Assembly: GCF_004136315.1 (NCBI RefSeq)
Contig: NZ_CP029562.1
Span: 4,735,501-4,799,500 of the forward strand
Length of the DNA stretch: 64,000 bases
Source: Mesorhizobium sp. Pch-S
Lineage (GTDB): Bacteria; Pseudomonadota; Alphaproteobacteria; Rhizobiales; Rhizobiaceae
Reading direction: 5' to 3'
A program made the translations under genes and the position numbers. Shown here one piece after another: positions 7,580-15,988 of the stretch. Numbering within the stretch: position 1 is the first letter of the stretch; each line of letters opens with the position of its first letter. The notes under the pieces are model-generated. The model saw only the letters and a program-made list of their open reading frames with translations. It searched no databases and was not told where the DNA came from.

Positions 7580-9967
7580 ATGAAGAACGACAGATCCTCA
7601 CGTGAGTTGAGCGAGATCTTGGGTGATCTCGCTCGTGAGGAGGACAGGCTGGGGGAAGCATTGCAGCTCGCGGAAGATCACCTTCTCGCCGAGCCTGGTG
7701 ATACGGACATACTGGAATGGCGCATTCGCCTGCTTGAGCAGATGGGACGCAGCGACGAGGCGCTCGTTGCATTCGATCGCTACAAGACCGCAATCCTTGC
7801 ACGGCAGCCTGGAAGCCCGCATCGCTGGCAGGAACTTGGTTTCGCACTGTATCGGCAAGCCGAGGTCTGCCGTGCCCTCGGCCGCAGGGAAGAGGCGCGT
7901 CGGCTGATTCTGGAAGCGGTTACCAGGATCGGCAGCTTCGCCGACCACACGGCCTGGATGACTGCAGCGCGATGGTTCTGGGACGATGGCGAATTCGATG
8001 GCGCCGGGCGGCTGTGGTACGATGTCATGTTCAAGAGCAACGCCGATGTCGGGCTGGCCGCCGAAATTCTCGAAACCACTACCGCTCTAGGCGACGAGCA
8101 CAAGCATGATTGGGTCTGGCTCGCGCGCATGCGGGCAACGCTGACCGTTCCGGCGCGAAGACGTGAGCGCATCGAGACCATGTTCCAGCGTGTCGCGCAC
8201 CAGCCCCTGGCCTGGCGCATCAGGGCCAGGGCACGCGCCATGGCGGATGACCTGGACGGAGCTTCCACCGATCTCGACCGCTACCTTGAATCCGGTGGCG
8301 ACCCCAGGGCACAGCTCTGGCGGGCAGAGCTCAACCACCAGATGGGGCGAGCCCATGGTCTGGAGCAGATCGTTTGGAACCGGACACCCGAGGCGGGCGC
8401 GCGCGATTATTATGCGGCAGGCTGCGACGTCGCGGAATTCATCGAGGAGCTGCAGCAAGAGGGGGAATATGTCGGTGCCGACGATTTCGCACGTGCCCGT
8501 CGGGTGGAGGCCGAGGTCTACAAGCTTGGAGCGGAGCGCTTCGAACATTATTTCAGGACGGGAGACGGCAACAGCGAGGATGCCGATCCGCATGTCTACG
8601 CAATGCTGTGCAACAATCTCGGCTCGTCCTGGGGTATCAATCAGGAACGCTACCTGGAAGGCATAGCCTGGCACGACAAGGGTTGGGCGGTTTCGCCGTT
8701 CTGGGAGCAATACAGCAACCGGCTGCGCAACCAGCTCCACGCCCGCCAATGGGCAGGCGTGATCGAATCCTATGAAGTCCTGCGTCGGGCTTTCGGCAGG
8801 AACTGGGGATATGAAAAGCGGTTGAATGGCGTCGGCTATGCGTATGATCAGCTCGGACGCCATGGCGATGTACTCACTCTTTATGATGAATTCGCCGACT
8901 GGTGCTGGGGGTTCGAGACGAACTGGCTCGAGTTCGACGAGGAAGAGAGCCAGATCGGGCTGATGCTGCGGGCGGCAAAGGCAGCAGCGCACGAGGGCCG
9001 CGACGATCTGTTGCGCGAAATCACGGGCAGGCTGCTGGCCTCCGATCGCCTGACCGCCAACATGGCGGGCTTTCTCGCCAAGGTCTGGGCGGATCGCGGT
9101 AATCCCGCCGAAGCAGAGCGCTGCAGGCAGGCGCTCATTCCGCAGGAGCCGCCGGCGGTGCCGGACGCACAGAGGCTTCCTGACCTCCAGACGCTGCAGA
9201 GAATTCATGATGGCGTGCTGTTGAATTCGGGTTACGGCGCTCTCACCCTGGCCGCGGAAGATGAGCAGGCCTGGCATTTCGTCGTCACGCGCTATCTTGC
9301 GCCGGCCGATGGCGGTCCCTTTTGTCCCGTCAACATCGAAGCGCAACGCGGAAAAGAACCGGGCACCCAGGCCTGGCAGGTCGGCCTGGTCGAGGAGCCG
9401 GCCGGATGGCTGGGACGCCTTGGAGGCCGCAAGGTCAATCGGCGTGTCCAGCTCACCTGTTCTCTCTCAGGCTCGCTCGACGCCGAGGCGCTCGAGAGTG
9501 CCGACGATGAGGAGATCGAGGCCTTCTGGCCGCAATTCCTGCAACACTACGAAAGGGCGGGCAAAATCTGGCAGCAAATGTTGGCCACAATCACCATCGA
9601 GCACATCAGAGCGCTTCTCGCCGAACTCGAGGCTGCCGGCTATGACTATGGCCAATCGCTGGATCTGGGTATCTGCCTGGCTCAACGTTCGTTGATCAAT
9701 GGCCGCGAGGAGATCAGCCTTTGCTTCGATCGCTTGCGGGATGGCGATCCCGCTCGACCAGGCAAGGCCTGTGATTTCTATTATTACCGCTATCAGATCG
9801 CCGGAACCGAAGAGAAACCTATTCTCTGCTACATGTATCAGGACAAGAACCTCCAAGCGGCCGAGGATATCGAGCCCAGTGCTCCCGATCTCGCGCTGGC
9901 CTCGCTCGATCACTTCCAACGCATGATGCGCCGCCTGGAGCGTTGGCGCAGACAGCGGAAGGGTTGA
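7580..9967 (+). CDS. 795-residue helical-repeat (TPR-like) protein of unknown function
   Basis: I do not recognise a named family. Residues about 10-100 and 150-330 have the spacing of tetratricopeptide-like helices (for example a segment ending LEQMGRSDEALVAFDRYK). A central part around 380-470 holds LNGVGYAYDQLGRHGDVLTLYDEF, again TPR-like. The last 270 residues look globular, with PFCPVNIEAQRGKEPG and an aromatic stretch FYYYRYQIAGTEEKPILCYM. There is no signal peptide or membrane segment, so it is probably cytoplasmic. TPR arrays usually bind proteins; the C-terminal part may be an effector or sensor. It stands alone, separated from its upstream neighbour by repeat copy B. Confidence 0.8.
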   Translation: MKNDRSSRELSEILGDLAREEDRLGEALQLAEDHLLAEPGDTDILEWRIRLLEQMGRSDEALVAFDRYKTAILARQPGSPHRWQELGFALYRQAEVCRALGRREEARRLILEAVTRIGSFADHTAWMTAARWFWDDGEFDGAGRLWYDVMFKSNADVGLAAEILETTTALGDEHKHDWVWLARMRATLTVPARRRERIETMFQRVAHQPLAWRIRARARAMADDLDGASTDLDRYLESGGDPRAQLWRAELNHQMGRAHGLEQIVWNRTPEAGARDYYAAGCDVAEFIEELQQEGEYVGADDFARARRVEAEVYKLGAERFEHYFRTGDGNSEDADPHVYAMLCNNLGSSWGINQERYLEGIAWHDKGWAVSPFWEQYSNRLRNQLHARQWAGVIESYEVLRRAFGRNWGYEKRLNGVGYAYDQLGRHGDVLTLYDEFADWCWGFETNWLEFDEEESQIGLMLRAAKAAAHEGRDDLLREITGRLLASDRLTANMAGFLAKVWADRGNPAEAERCRQALIPQEPPAVPDAQRLPDLQTLQRIHDGVLLNSGYGALTLAAEDEQAWHFVVTRYLAPADGGPFCPVNIEAQRGKEPGTQAWQVGLVEEPAGWLGRLGGRKVNRRVQLTCSLSGSLDAEALESADDEEIEAFWPQFLQHYERAGKIWQQMLATITIEHIRALLAELEAAGYDYGQSLDLGICLAQRSLINGREEISLCFDRLRDGDPARPGKACDFYYYRYQIAGTEEKPILCYMYQDKNLQAAEDIEPSAPDLALASLDHFQRMMRRLERWRRQRKG

Positions 9968-10023
9968 GCGCTCGGGCTCCAGAGGGCCGTCGCCACCTCC
10001 GGGATGGTGCACCAGTTTAAAGC

Positions 10024-10503
10024 TTACAGCCGAACTCGCGGCTCGAACTTCACGCGGTCGAGCATGATCATGGAACGGAATTTGCGAATGTTGGGGTTGG
10101 CATAGAGCCGCTCCCTGGTGAAGGTCTCGAACGCGGCGACGTCTTCCACCATGACGACAACCACGAAATCGGCATCACCGGTGACCATGTAGCATTGCGT
10201 TACTTCAGGGGCACTGCGCATCTCGCGTTTGAAGGCGTCGATCAGGTCAAGCCGTTCGCTCTCCAGTTCGATGTTGACCACCGCGGTCAGCGACCGGCCT
10301 GCGGCCTGCGGGTTGATCAAGGCGATATCGGCTTCGATGATGCCGTCTTCCCTAAGCCGTCGCACCCTGCGCATGCAGGAGGCTGCGGAGGAGGCGACAC
10401 GTTGGGCGAGTTCGGCAAAGGAAAGACGGTTGTCCTCCTGAAGTGCGTTCAGGATACGTCGATCGAGATCGTCCAGTGGCATACGAAGCGTGTCCTTGGC
10501 CAT
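10024..10503 (-). CDS. Lrp/AsnC family transcriptional regulator
   Basis: A 159-residue protein with the N-terminal helix-turn-helix (LDDLDRRILNALQEDNRLSF then LAQRVASSAASCMRRVRRLREDGII) and the C-terminal RAM ligand domain (MVTGDADFVVVVMVEDVAAF). Lrp-type regulators sense amino acids. It lies 25 bases after the LuxR-type gene on the same strand, and both are divergent from an amine permease. This suggests a shared role in amine or amino acid use. Confidence 0.92.
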   Translation of the reverse strand: MAKDTLRMPLDDLDRRILNALQEDNRLSFAELAQRVASSAASCMRRVRRLREDGIIEADIALINPQAAGRSLTAVVNIELESERLDLIDAFKREMRSAPEVTQCYMVTGDADFVVVVMVEDVAAFETFTRERLYANPNIRKFRSMIMLDRVKFEPRVRL

Positions 10504-10528
10504 TGCTTCCTGGTTGTCAAAGGAGGTT

Positions 10529-11359
10529 TCAGCGTTCGCTCAGCAGATGTTTGATGAACAGGTTGAACAGCTCGGTCTGGCTGGAGATATCGAGCTTGGC
10601 GTAGATGTTCTTGCGGTGGATTTTCACAGTACCCTCGGCGATGCCGAGGATGCGTCCGATGGATATGGATGAATGGCCGCGCAGCACGAGGCTGACGATG
10701 GTCTGTTCACGCCGCGTCAGCCGCGACGGCGCAAAGGTGGCGAAAGCACGCTCGACATCGTCGGCATCGTGCGGCTGGCTCGGTTCCGCCACGGCTTCCG
10801 GCGCCAGATGTTCCCAATGTCGGCTGATCAGCATCGTCACCAGTGCCGCGGTCTGCTGCAAGCGCTCGAAATCGGCGGCCGAGAATGTGAGGCTGGAATT
10901 CGCCCGCAGCAGCGAATAGGCGAGGTAGAAGCCGGGCTGCAAGGGTACCAGGAAAACGATCTCCTCGCTGAGCGAGCCGGTCTCCATCGAGATGCAGGGA
11001 TGGACGTCGGGAGAATTGTAATACTCGGCTTCGAAGAAGGCGTCCGGCGCCAGATCGGCCAGCCGATGCAGGCCGTTCGGAGCACGCCGCAGGCAAGCGG
11101 AATAGACAGCATCGAGGAGGTAGGTGCCGTCGAGATAGTTGCGCATGATCTGTTGCGAGGAGACCTCGCCCAGCCCGTCATGGAGCAAATGAGGGCGGTC
11201 TCGACCGGGATAGGCGAAGATGCAGGACAGATCGAAAGGCGCAACGGCGCGCAACGCTGCATCCAGCCGCTGGGTGAACCCCGGCTTGCCAAGATGCGCC
11301 ACCAGTTCCGGTGTTGCCGCATGCCACGTGGCAAGCGCTATCTGATCGTTCATTGCCAT
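10529..11359 (-). CDS. LuxR-type helix-turn-helix transcriptional regulator
   Basis: A 276-residue regulator. The C-terminal LuxR/GerE DNA-binding domain (about residues 205-270) contains LTRREQTIVSLVLRGHSS and GIAEGTVKIHRKNIYAKLDI. The N-terminal 190 residues show no response-regulator receiver motif and do not clearly match an acyl-homoserine-lactone domain. It is divergent from the permease gene at 11627 across 267 bases. GGGAGG lies 5 bases before the ATG used; a second ATG two codons in is possible. Confidence 0.9.
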   Translation of the reverse strand: MAMNDQIALATWHAATPELVAHLGKPGFTQRLDAALRAVAPFDLSCIFAYPGRDRPHLLHDGLGEVSSQQIMRNYLDGTYLLDAVYSACLRRAPNGLHRLADLAPDAFFEAEYYNSPDVHPCISMETGSLSEEIVFLVPLQPGFYLAYSLLRANSSLTFSAADFERLQQTAALVTMLISRHWEHLAPEAVAEPSQPHDADDVERAFATFAPSRLTRREQTIVSLVLRGHSSISIGRILGIAEGTVKIHRKNIYAKLDISSQTELFNLFIKHLLSER

Positions 11360-11504
11360 CGAACCTCCCTGTCCGACGGATGGTCAGGCTGCATTTCCGG
11401 TGTCGCGATTCCGGAACCCGCTCATTGTCCTCTTCGAGTCGCCGGGCGACCTTACCGGGGATCGCGCGACTTCGAAATCACGACACCAGCCTATCCCCCA
11501 AGCC

Positions 11505-11522
11505 ATATCCCTTTGGGGATAT
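11505..11522. promoter_or_regulatory. Inverted repeat in the luxR-permease intergenic region
   Basis: ATATCCC-TTTG-GGGATAT is a perfect 7-4-7 inverted repeat, about 105 bases upstream of the permease start and 145 bases upstream of luxR. LuxR-type dimers often bind such sites. The assignment to this regulator is an inference. Confidence 0.5.
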
Positions 11523-11626
11523 TTCGTCCGGTGCGCGGCGCTGAAACTATGCCGGATAACCAAGGGAGGGGAACAGCACCAATCGACGATGATTGGTGCC
11601 CACCCTCTTTGACGGAGGGGACAGGG

Positions 11627-13132
11627 ATGAGCAAGAGTTCGAACGGCGGAACAGCCGGTGTCACATATCAGACCGTAGACCAGAGTTATTTCGAGCAGCG
11701 CCAGCTGCAACGGCATGCCGGCCTGTTCTCGTTGTGGATGATGGGCGTGGGCGCCGTCATCGCCGGTGAATACTCGGGCTGGAACATCGGCTTTTCGCAG
11801 GGCGGCTTCGGCGGCCTGCTCCTGGCGGCGCTGATCATCGGCTTCATGTATATCTGCCTGTGCTGCTCCATCGGCGAGATGAGCGCCGCGCTGCCGCATA
11901 CCGGCGGGGCCTATTCCTTCTCGCGCACGGCGTTGGGCCCATGGGGCGGCTTCACCACGGGCCTTGCCGAGAACATCGAGTTCGTGCTGGCGCCAGCCGC
12001 CAACATGTTCTTCATGAGTTCCTACCTGGCGGCCATATTCGGCACGCCGGAAAGCGTGCTACCGCTGTGGTGGGTCGGCGGTTATGTCGTGATGCTGGCG
12101 ATGTCGCTGCGCGGGCTCGAGCTTTCGATGCGCGTGGTCATCTATGTGACCGTCGCGGCGATCGCGGTGCTTTTGTTCTTCTTTGTCGTCGCCATCCCGC
12201 ATCTGGATTTCACCCGCTATGCGCTGAACATCGCGGCCAGCCCGGGAGGGTCGACATTGCTGCCGGAAGGCAACGGCGAATGGCTGCCTTTCGGTTTCAC
12301 CGGCGTGATGCTGTCACTGCCCTTCGCGGTCTACATGTTCCTGGCCGTCGAACAGCTGCCGCTCACTGCTGAAGAGGCAAAGAATCCGACGCGCGACATG
12401 CCGCGGGCGCTGATCCTGTCGATCCTGACGCTGGCAGCACTGGCGCTCGGTGTGCTGTTCTTCAGCGCCTCCATCCCGCAGGGCGCCCATGCCATGGGCT
12501 CGTCCGGTGAACCGCTGCTCGATGGCTTCCGCACCATCTTCGGTGATGGCTGGGCCAAGCTTCTGGCCTCGGTCGCGGTCCTCGGCCTTGCCGCCTCTTT
12601 CTTCGCCGGTTCCTTTGCCTCCGGCCGCAACATTTATTCGCTGTCGCGCGCCGGCTACCTGCCGACGGCGCTGTCGGTGACCAATGCCCGCACCAAGACG
12701 CCCAACATCGCGCTTGCTGCCGGCTCGGCTCTCGCGCTGTTCATGCTGCTGCTTGTCTGGTTCCTGGGCGGCCGGCACAATGTCGCTTTCATGGGCGGGT
12801 TCCTGGTCTCGATGATCGTCTTTGCCGGCATGGTATCCTACGTGATGCAGAGCATTGCTTTCCTGAAGCTGCGCAAGCTCTATGCCGCAATCGAACGGCC
12901 GTTCGTCAGCCCGTTCGGCCGGTTCGGCGCCTACGCCACGATCCTGATCTGCCTGATCACGCTGGGTTATCAGTTCTTCGATCCGCTCTATCGCTGGGCG
13001 GCCATCGCAGCTGCCGTGTGGTATGCGATCGGGCTCGCCTATTTCGCCTTCTATCGCCGGCACCGTCTGGTGCTGTCGCCTGAGGAGGAGTTTGCGGTCA
13101 CGGGCGGCATGCGCGGCCATCCTGCCGAGTGA
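11627..13132 (+). CDS. APC-family amine permease, ethanolamine permease-like
   Basis: A 501-residue inner-membrane carrier with about 12 hydrophobic segments. The first helix region GAVIAGEYSGWNIGFSQGGF resembles the ethanolamine transporter (EAT) branch of the APC superfamily. GEMSAALPHTGGAYSFSR and VEQLPLTAEEAKNPTRDMPRA are APC hallmarks. Import of ethanolamine or a related amino alcohol is inferred from resemblance. The ATG at 11627 follows GGAGGGGACAGGG; the frame is open far upstream, but that part has no carrier-like sequence. A dehydrogenase gene follows 44 bases later. Confidence 0.82.
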   Translation: MSKSSNGGTAGVTYQTVDQSYFEQRQLQRHAGLFSLWMMGVGAVIAGEYSGWNIGFSQGGFGGLLLAALIIGFMYICLCCSIGEMSAALPHTGGAYSFSRTALGPWGGFTTGLAENIEFVLAPAANMFFMSSYLAAIFGTPESVLPLWWVGGYVVMLAMSLRGLELSMRVVIYVTVAAIAVLLFFFVVAIPHLDFTRYALNIAASPGGSTLLPEGNGEWLPFGFTGVMLSLPFAVYMFLAVEQLPLTAEEAKNPTRDMPRALILSILTLAALALGVLFFSASIPQGAHAMGSSGEPLLDGFRTIFGDGWAKLLASVAVLGLAASFFAGSFASGRNIYSLSRAGYLPTALSVTNARTKTPNIALAAGSALALFMLLLVWFLGGRHNVAFMGGFLVSMIVFAGMVSYVMQSIAFLKLRKLYAAIERPFVSPFGRFGAYATILICLITLGYQFFDPLYRWAAIAAAVWYAIGLAYFAFYRRHRLVLSPEEEFAVTGGMRGHPAE

Positions 13133-13176
13133 GAGCCGGTCGAGCCGGTGAGCAAGACAACAGCAAGGACAGACAC

Positions 13177-13944
13177 ATGACTGGCAGACTGCAGGGCAAG
13201 GTTGCGATCATCTCGGGCGGCGCAACCGGCATGGGCGGCGCGGCTTCGAGATTGTTTGCGGCGGAAGGTGCGAAGGTGGCGATCGTCGACCGCAACGCGG
13301 AAGCTTCGGCCGCGACCGTTGCCGAGATCGAGGCGGCAGGCGGCAAGGCCGCCTGGTTCGTCGCCGACGTATCCGACGAGGCCGAGGTCGAGGCCGCCGT
13401 GAAGGCGGCAGCCACGACCTTCGGGCCGGCGACGGTCCTGTTCAACCACGCCGGCACCATCGTCATCAAACCGTTCCTGGAAACCACTGTGACGGAGTGG
13501 GACTGGCTGCACGCCGTCAACGTGCGCTCGATGTTCCTGATGACGCGCGCCGTGCTGCCGGGGATGATTGCTGCCGGCGGCGGCTCGATCGTCTGTACCT
13601 CGTCGATCTCGGCGGTGGCGGCGACCCCGATGGAAGTGCTGTACGATACCACCAAAGGCGCCTGCCACATGTTCGCGCGGGCGATCGCCGTCGAGTTCCG
13701 GGACAGGAACATCCGCTGCAATGCGGTCTGCCCGGGCTTCATCCGCACGCCGCACGGCCTGCGCGAAGTGGCGGAGCTGCAGAGCCACGGCGTCGACGTC
13801 TCGGAGGCCGCGATCGCCGCGCAGCAGGGGCGCATCGGCGAACCGGAGGAGGTGGCCAAGGCCGCGCTGTTCCTGGCAAGTGACGAGTCGAGCTTCGTCA
13901 ACGGCGCGCATCTGTTCGTCGACAACGCCTTTACGGCAATCTGA
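13177..13944 (+). CDS. short-chain dehydrogenase/reductase (SDR)
   Basis: A 255-residue classical SDR. The cofactor loop GGATGMGG is at residues 14-21. Asp38 after beta-2 favours NAD over NADP. The catalytic Ser143, Tyr156 and Lys160 (YDTTK) are present, and FNHAG is the NNAG-type motif. The substrate cannot be read from the sequence. Its position 44 bases behind the amine permease suggests oxidation of an alcohol or amino alcohol brought in by that carrier. The ATG at 13177 follows AAGGAC. Confidence 0.88.
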   Translation: MTGRLQGKVAIISGGATGMGGAASRLFAAEGAKVAIVDRNAEASAATVAEIEAAGGKAAWFVADVSDEAEVEAAVKAAATTFGPATVLFNHAGTIVIKPFLETTVTEWDWLHAVNVRSMFLMTRAVLPGMIAAGGGSIVCTSSISAVAATPMEVLYDTTKGACHMFARAIAVEFRDRNIRCNAVCPGFIRTPHGLREVAELQSHGVDVSEAAIAAQQGRIGEPEEVAKAALFLASDESSFVNGAHLFVDNAFTAI

Positions 13945-13946
13945 TC

Positions 13947-14048
13947 AGAGCGATTCCAGGAAAGTGCGTAGCGATTTTCCGTCCGGAATTGCTTGAAAAC
14001 AAAGAGTTAGAGTGTTTCCGCGTTTCCGTCGAAACGGAAACGCTCTAG
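13947..14048. repeat. Intergenic double-hairpin repeat, copy C
   Basis: The left half has GCGATTCCAGG...CCGGAATTGC. The right half has a 10-bp perfect stem GCGTTTCCGT (14020-14029) / ACGGAAACGC (14034-14043) ending in TCTAG. It lies between convergent genes, and its right end supplies the TAG stop (14045-14047, minus strand) of the DUF2293 gene. Confidence 0.85.
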
Positions 14049-14359
14049 TCCTCGCCGTCGTCGGGGTCGAGCAGGCGCGTGGCCCGCCAGCGCGTCAGCA
14101 CCTCATTGGTCTGGTCGACGACGAAGAAACGTGCCGAGTCGCGGTCATATCCTTCCGACAGCAGCTTTTCGTAGTCGGTGTGCTGATGGCGGACATGGGC
14201 AATTGTGGCCAGCCACACCGCTATGCCCGGCGGCAGGGTTTTCATATGCACCGCGCCGGCATCGGCGCGGATGCGTTCCATGTCGGCATAGGGTGCCAGC
14301 GGCAGAAGTGCCGTGAGCGCCTTGGCGATGGCGCGGCGGCGGCCGGCCGGGGCGTTCAT
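14045..14359 (-). CDS. DUF2293 domain-containing protein
   Basis: A 104-residue protein that is almost entirely a DUF2293 domain: ALTALLPLAPYADMERIRAD, VHMKTLPPGIAVWLATIAHV, YDRDSARFFVVDQTN and a final RWRATRLLDPDD. The function is unknown. The start at 14359 overlaps the end of the trmO reading frame by four bases (ATGA), so the two form a translationally coupled pair. The stop lies inside repeat copy C. Confidence 0.85.
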   Translation of the reverse strand: MNAPAGRRRAIAKALTALLPLAPYADMERIRADAGAVHMKTLPPGIAVWLATIAHVRHQHTDYEKLLSEGYDRDSARFFVVDQTNEVLTRWRATRLLDPDDGED

Positions 14360-14861
14360 TTGTCGTTTCGATCCGGCATGAGCGCATCGGCCAAAACATC
14401 GACCGACGGGAAATAAGGTTTGATGTCGATGACCGGCGTGCCGTCGAGCGCGTCTATCGTGTCGAGTTCGATGCGGCCGGTTTCGATGTCGAATGAAATC
14501 AGCCGCGCCGAATGCAGGCCGATAGGATTCGGCCGGGCAGGGGACCGCAGCGCAAAACACCTTTGGCTTCAGTTGCATGGCGCGGTTTCTGCACAATCAG
14601 ATTCCGCGGCGCATGGTGCATCCAGCTCAGGACATGGATATGGGTGACACGCTCCAGTCCGGCCAGGCCAGCGCGATAGGGTTCGTCGATCTGCAATGAG
14701 GCCGTTTGGCCGGTCTCGCGCGCGGCGCGCATGTTCCTGGGGCAGCCTTCACGCTCGGCCCAGGGGGACAAGATACGGCCGATGAACACGACGTGACCAT
14801 CCGGTTGCTGTCCAGCCGGATCCTCCACCAGCATCTCCTCGCCGCCACGCATCTCGAACAT
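14356..14861 (-). pseudogene. trmO: tRNA m6t6A37 methyltransferase TrmO (TsaA domain), frameshifted
   Basis: TrmO methylates t6A37 in tRNA-Thr using SAM. The first part (VFIGRILSPWAEREGCPRNM, then LIVQKPRHATEAKGV) is clearly TsaA-like. At the AAAA run 14554-14557 the frame breaks. The rest of the domain (LRSPARPNPIGLHSARLISF, then IDALDGTPVIDIKPYFPSVD) continues in another frame to a TGA at 14356-14358. That TGA overlaps the DUF2293 start as ATGA, so the downstream frame was once the coding one. The span of 506 bases is one short of 169 codons, so one missing base explains it, perhaps from a five-base homopolymer. As written, translation stops after about 120 residues. It may be a true mutation or a sequencing error. 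The ATG at 14861 follows GGAGAAA. Confidence 0.85.
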
Positions 14862-14942
14862 CGACGTTTCTCCGCGCAAAAGGACTGCGCCATTTTCTGT
14901 TCGCCAGACGACATTCTCAATTGCGCTGCATTCGAATTTGAC

Positions 14943-14958
14943 ATAAACATATGTTTAT
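14943..14958. promoter_or_regulatory. Perfect 16-bp palindrome upstream of the ArsR-methyltransferase/metF operon
   Basis: ATAAACATATGTTTAT is a perfect palindrome placed between divergent trmO and the ArsR-type gene, 22 bases before the latter's likely start. ArsR-family dimers bind such sites, so autoregulation and control of metF are likely. An ATG at 14951 inside the palindrome is in frame with the regulator, but I regard it as part of the operator. Confidence 0.7.
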
Positions 14959-14980
14959 ATCTTTTCGAGGAATGCCGCTC

Positions 14981-15988
14981 ATGCACGTCGCACTCGACAC
15001 GATGGTAGATACATTGAAGGCTGCTGCCGAATCCAGCCGGCTGCGCATTCTTGCGCTGCTGGCGCGAGGCGACCTGACGGTGTCGGACCTGACCGAGATT
15101 CTCGGCCAGTCGCAACCGCGTGTTTCACGCCATCTCAAGCTGCTCCTGGAGGCCGGGCTGATCGGCCGCTACCAGGAGGGGTCGTGGGCGTTCTTCCGCC
15201 TGGCGGATCTCGACAATGCGCGTGACTTCGTGCTGCGGCTGATTTCCGGCATCCGCGCCGATGATCCGCAGATCGAGCGCGATCTCGAGCGGCTTGCGAC
15301 GGTGAAGCGCAAGCGTCAGGACCGCGCCGCCGAATATTTCTCGACCAATGCGGCAAGCTGGGACGAGATCCGCTCGCTGCATGTGCCTGAGCGTGCCGTC
15401 GAAGCCGCGCTCCTCAAGCTGGTCGGCAAGCGGCCATTCCAGTCCATGCTCGACTTGGGCACCGGCACGGGCCGCCTGCTCGAGATCTTTGCGCCGCTCT
15501 ATCGGCGCGGCGTCGGCATCGACATGTCGCGCGAAATGCTGGCGGTGGCTCGCGCCAATCTCGACCAGGCGGGTATCGCCCATGCCCAGGTGCGGCAAGG
15601 CGACATCTTCTCGCCGCCGGTCGAGCGCGATTCCTTTGACCTGATCACCATCCACCAGGTGCTGCACTATCTCGATGACCCGGCACCGGCGATCCGGGCT
15701 GCCGCGCGGCTGCTGCGCCCTTCCGGTCGGCTGATCATCGTCGATTTCGCCGCGCACACGCTGGAGTTCCTGCGTGACGAACATGCGCATCAGCGCCTCG
15801 GCTTTTCCGACAAGCAGATCGCCGACTGGTTTGCCGAGGTGGGACTTGATCTGGAGGAAAGCCAGGATTTCGAACCGCGCGGCGGCTCCGACGCCAAGCT
15901 TACCGTCAAGTTGTGGCTCGGCCGCGACCGCCGTTTGCTCATCGCCGATCCCAATCCTGAAACCCAATCCGCGCGGGAAGTTGCCTGA
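14981..15988 (+). CDS. ArsR-type regulator fused to a SAM-dependent methyltransferase domain
   Basis: A 335-residue two-domain protein. Residues 8-75 form an ArsR winged helix (AAESSRLRILALLARGDLTV, then SQPRVSRHLKLLLEAGLI). From about residue 112 there is a class I methyltransferase fold with MLDLGTGTGR at 156-165 and HQVLHYLDDPAPAI. ArsR proteins of this kind next to methionine genes are known or proposed to respond to S-adenosylhomocysteine or SAM (SahR-like). The methyltransferase fold could be the sensor here. Its stop overlaps the metF start by one base. The ATG at 14981 is chosen because GAGGAA lies 9 bases before it; 14972 and 14951 are in-frame alternatives. Confidence 0.85.
   Translation: MHVALDTMVDTLKAAAESSRLRILALLARGDLTVSDLTEILGQSQPRVSRHLKLLLEAGLIGRYQEGSWAFFRLADLDNARDFVLRLISGIRADDPQIERDLERLATVKRKRQDRAAEYFSTNAASWDEIRSLHVPERAVEAALLKLVGKRPFQSMLDLGTGTGRLLEIFAPLYRRGVGIDMSREMLAVARANLDQAGIAHAQVRQGDIFSPPVERDSFDLITIHQVLHYLDDPAPAIRAAARLLRPSGRLIIVDFAAHTLEFLRDEHAHQRLGFSDKQIADWFAEVGLDLEESQDFEPRGGSDAKLTVKLWLGRDRRLLIADPNPETQSAREVA

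Noticed and set aside
10673..11626. In-frame extension of the permease gene upstream of 11627
   Set aside because: The extension overlaps the luxR gene on the other strand, is unlike any carrier, and a good ribosome site precedes ATG 11627.
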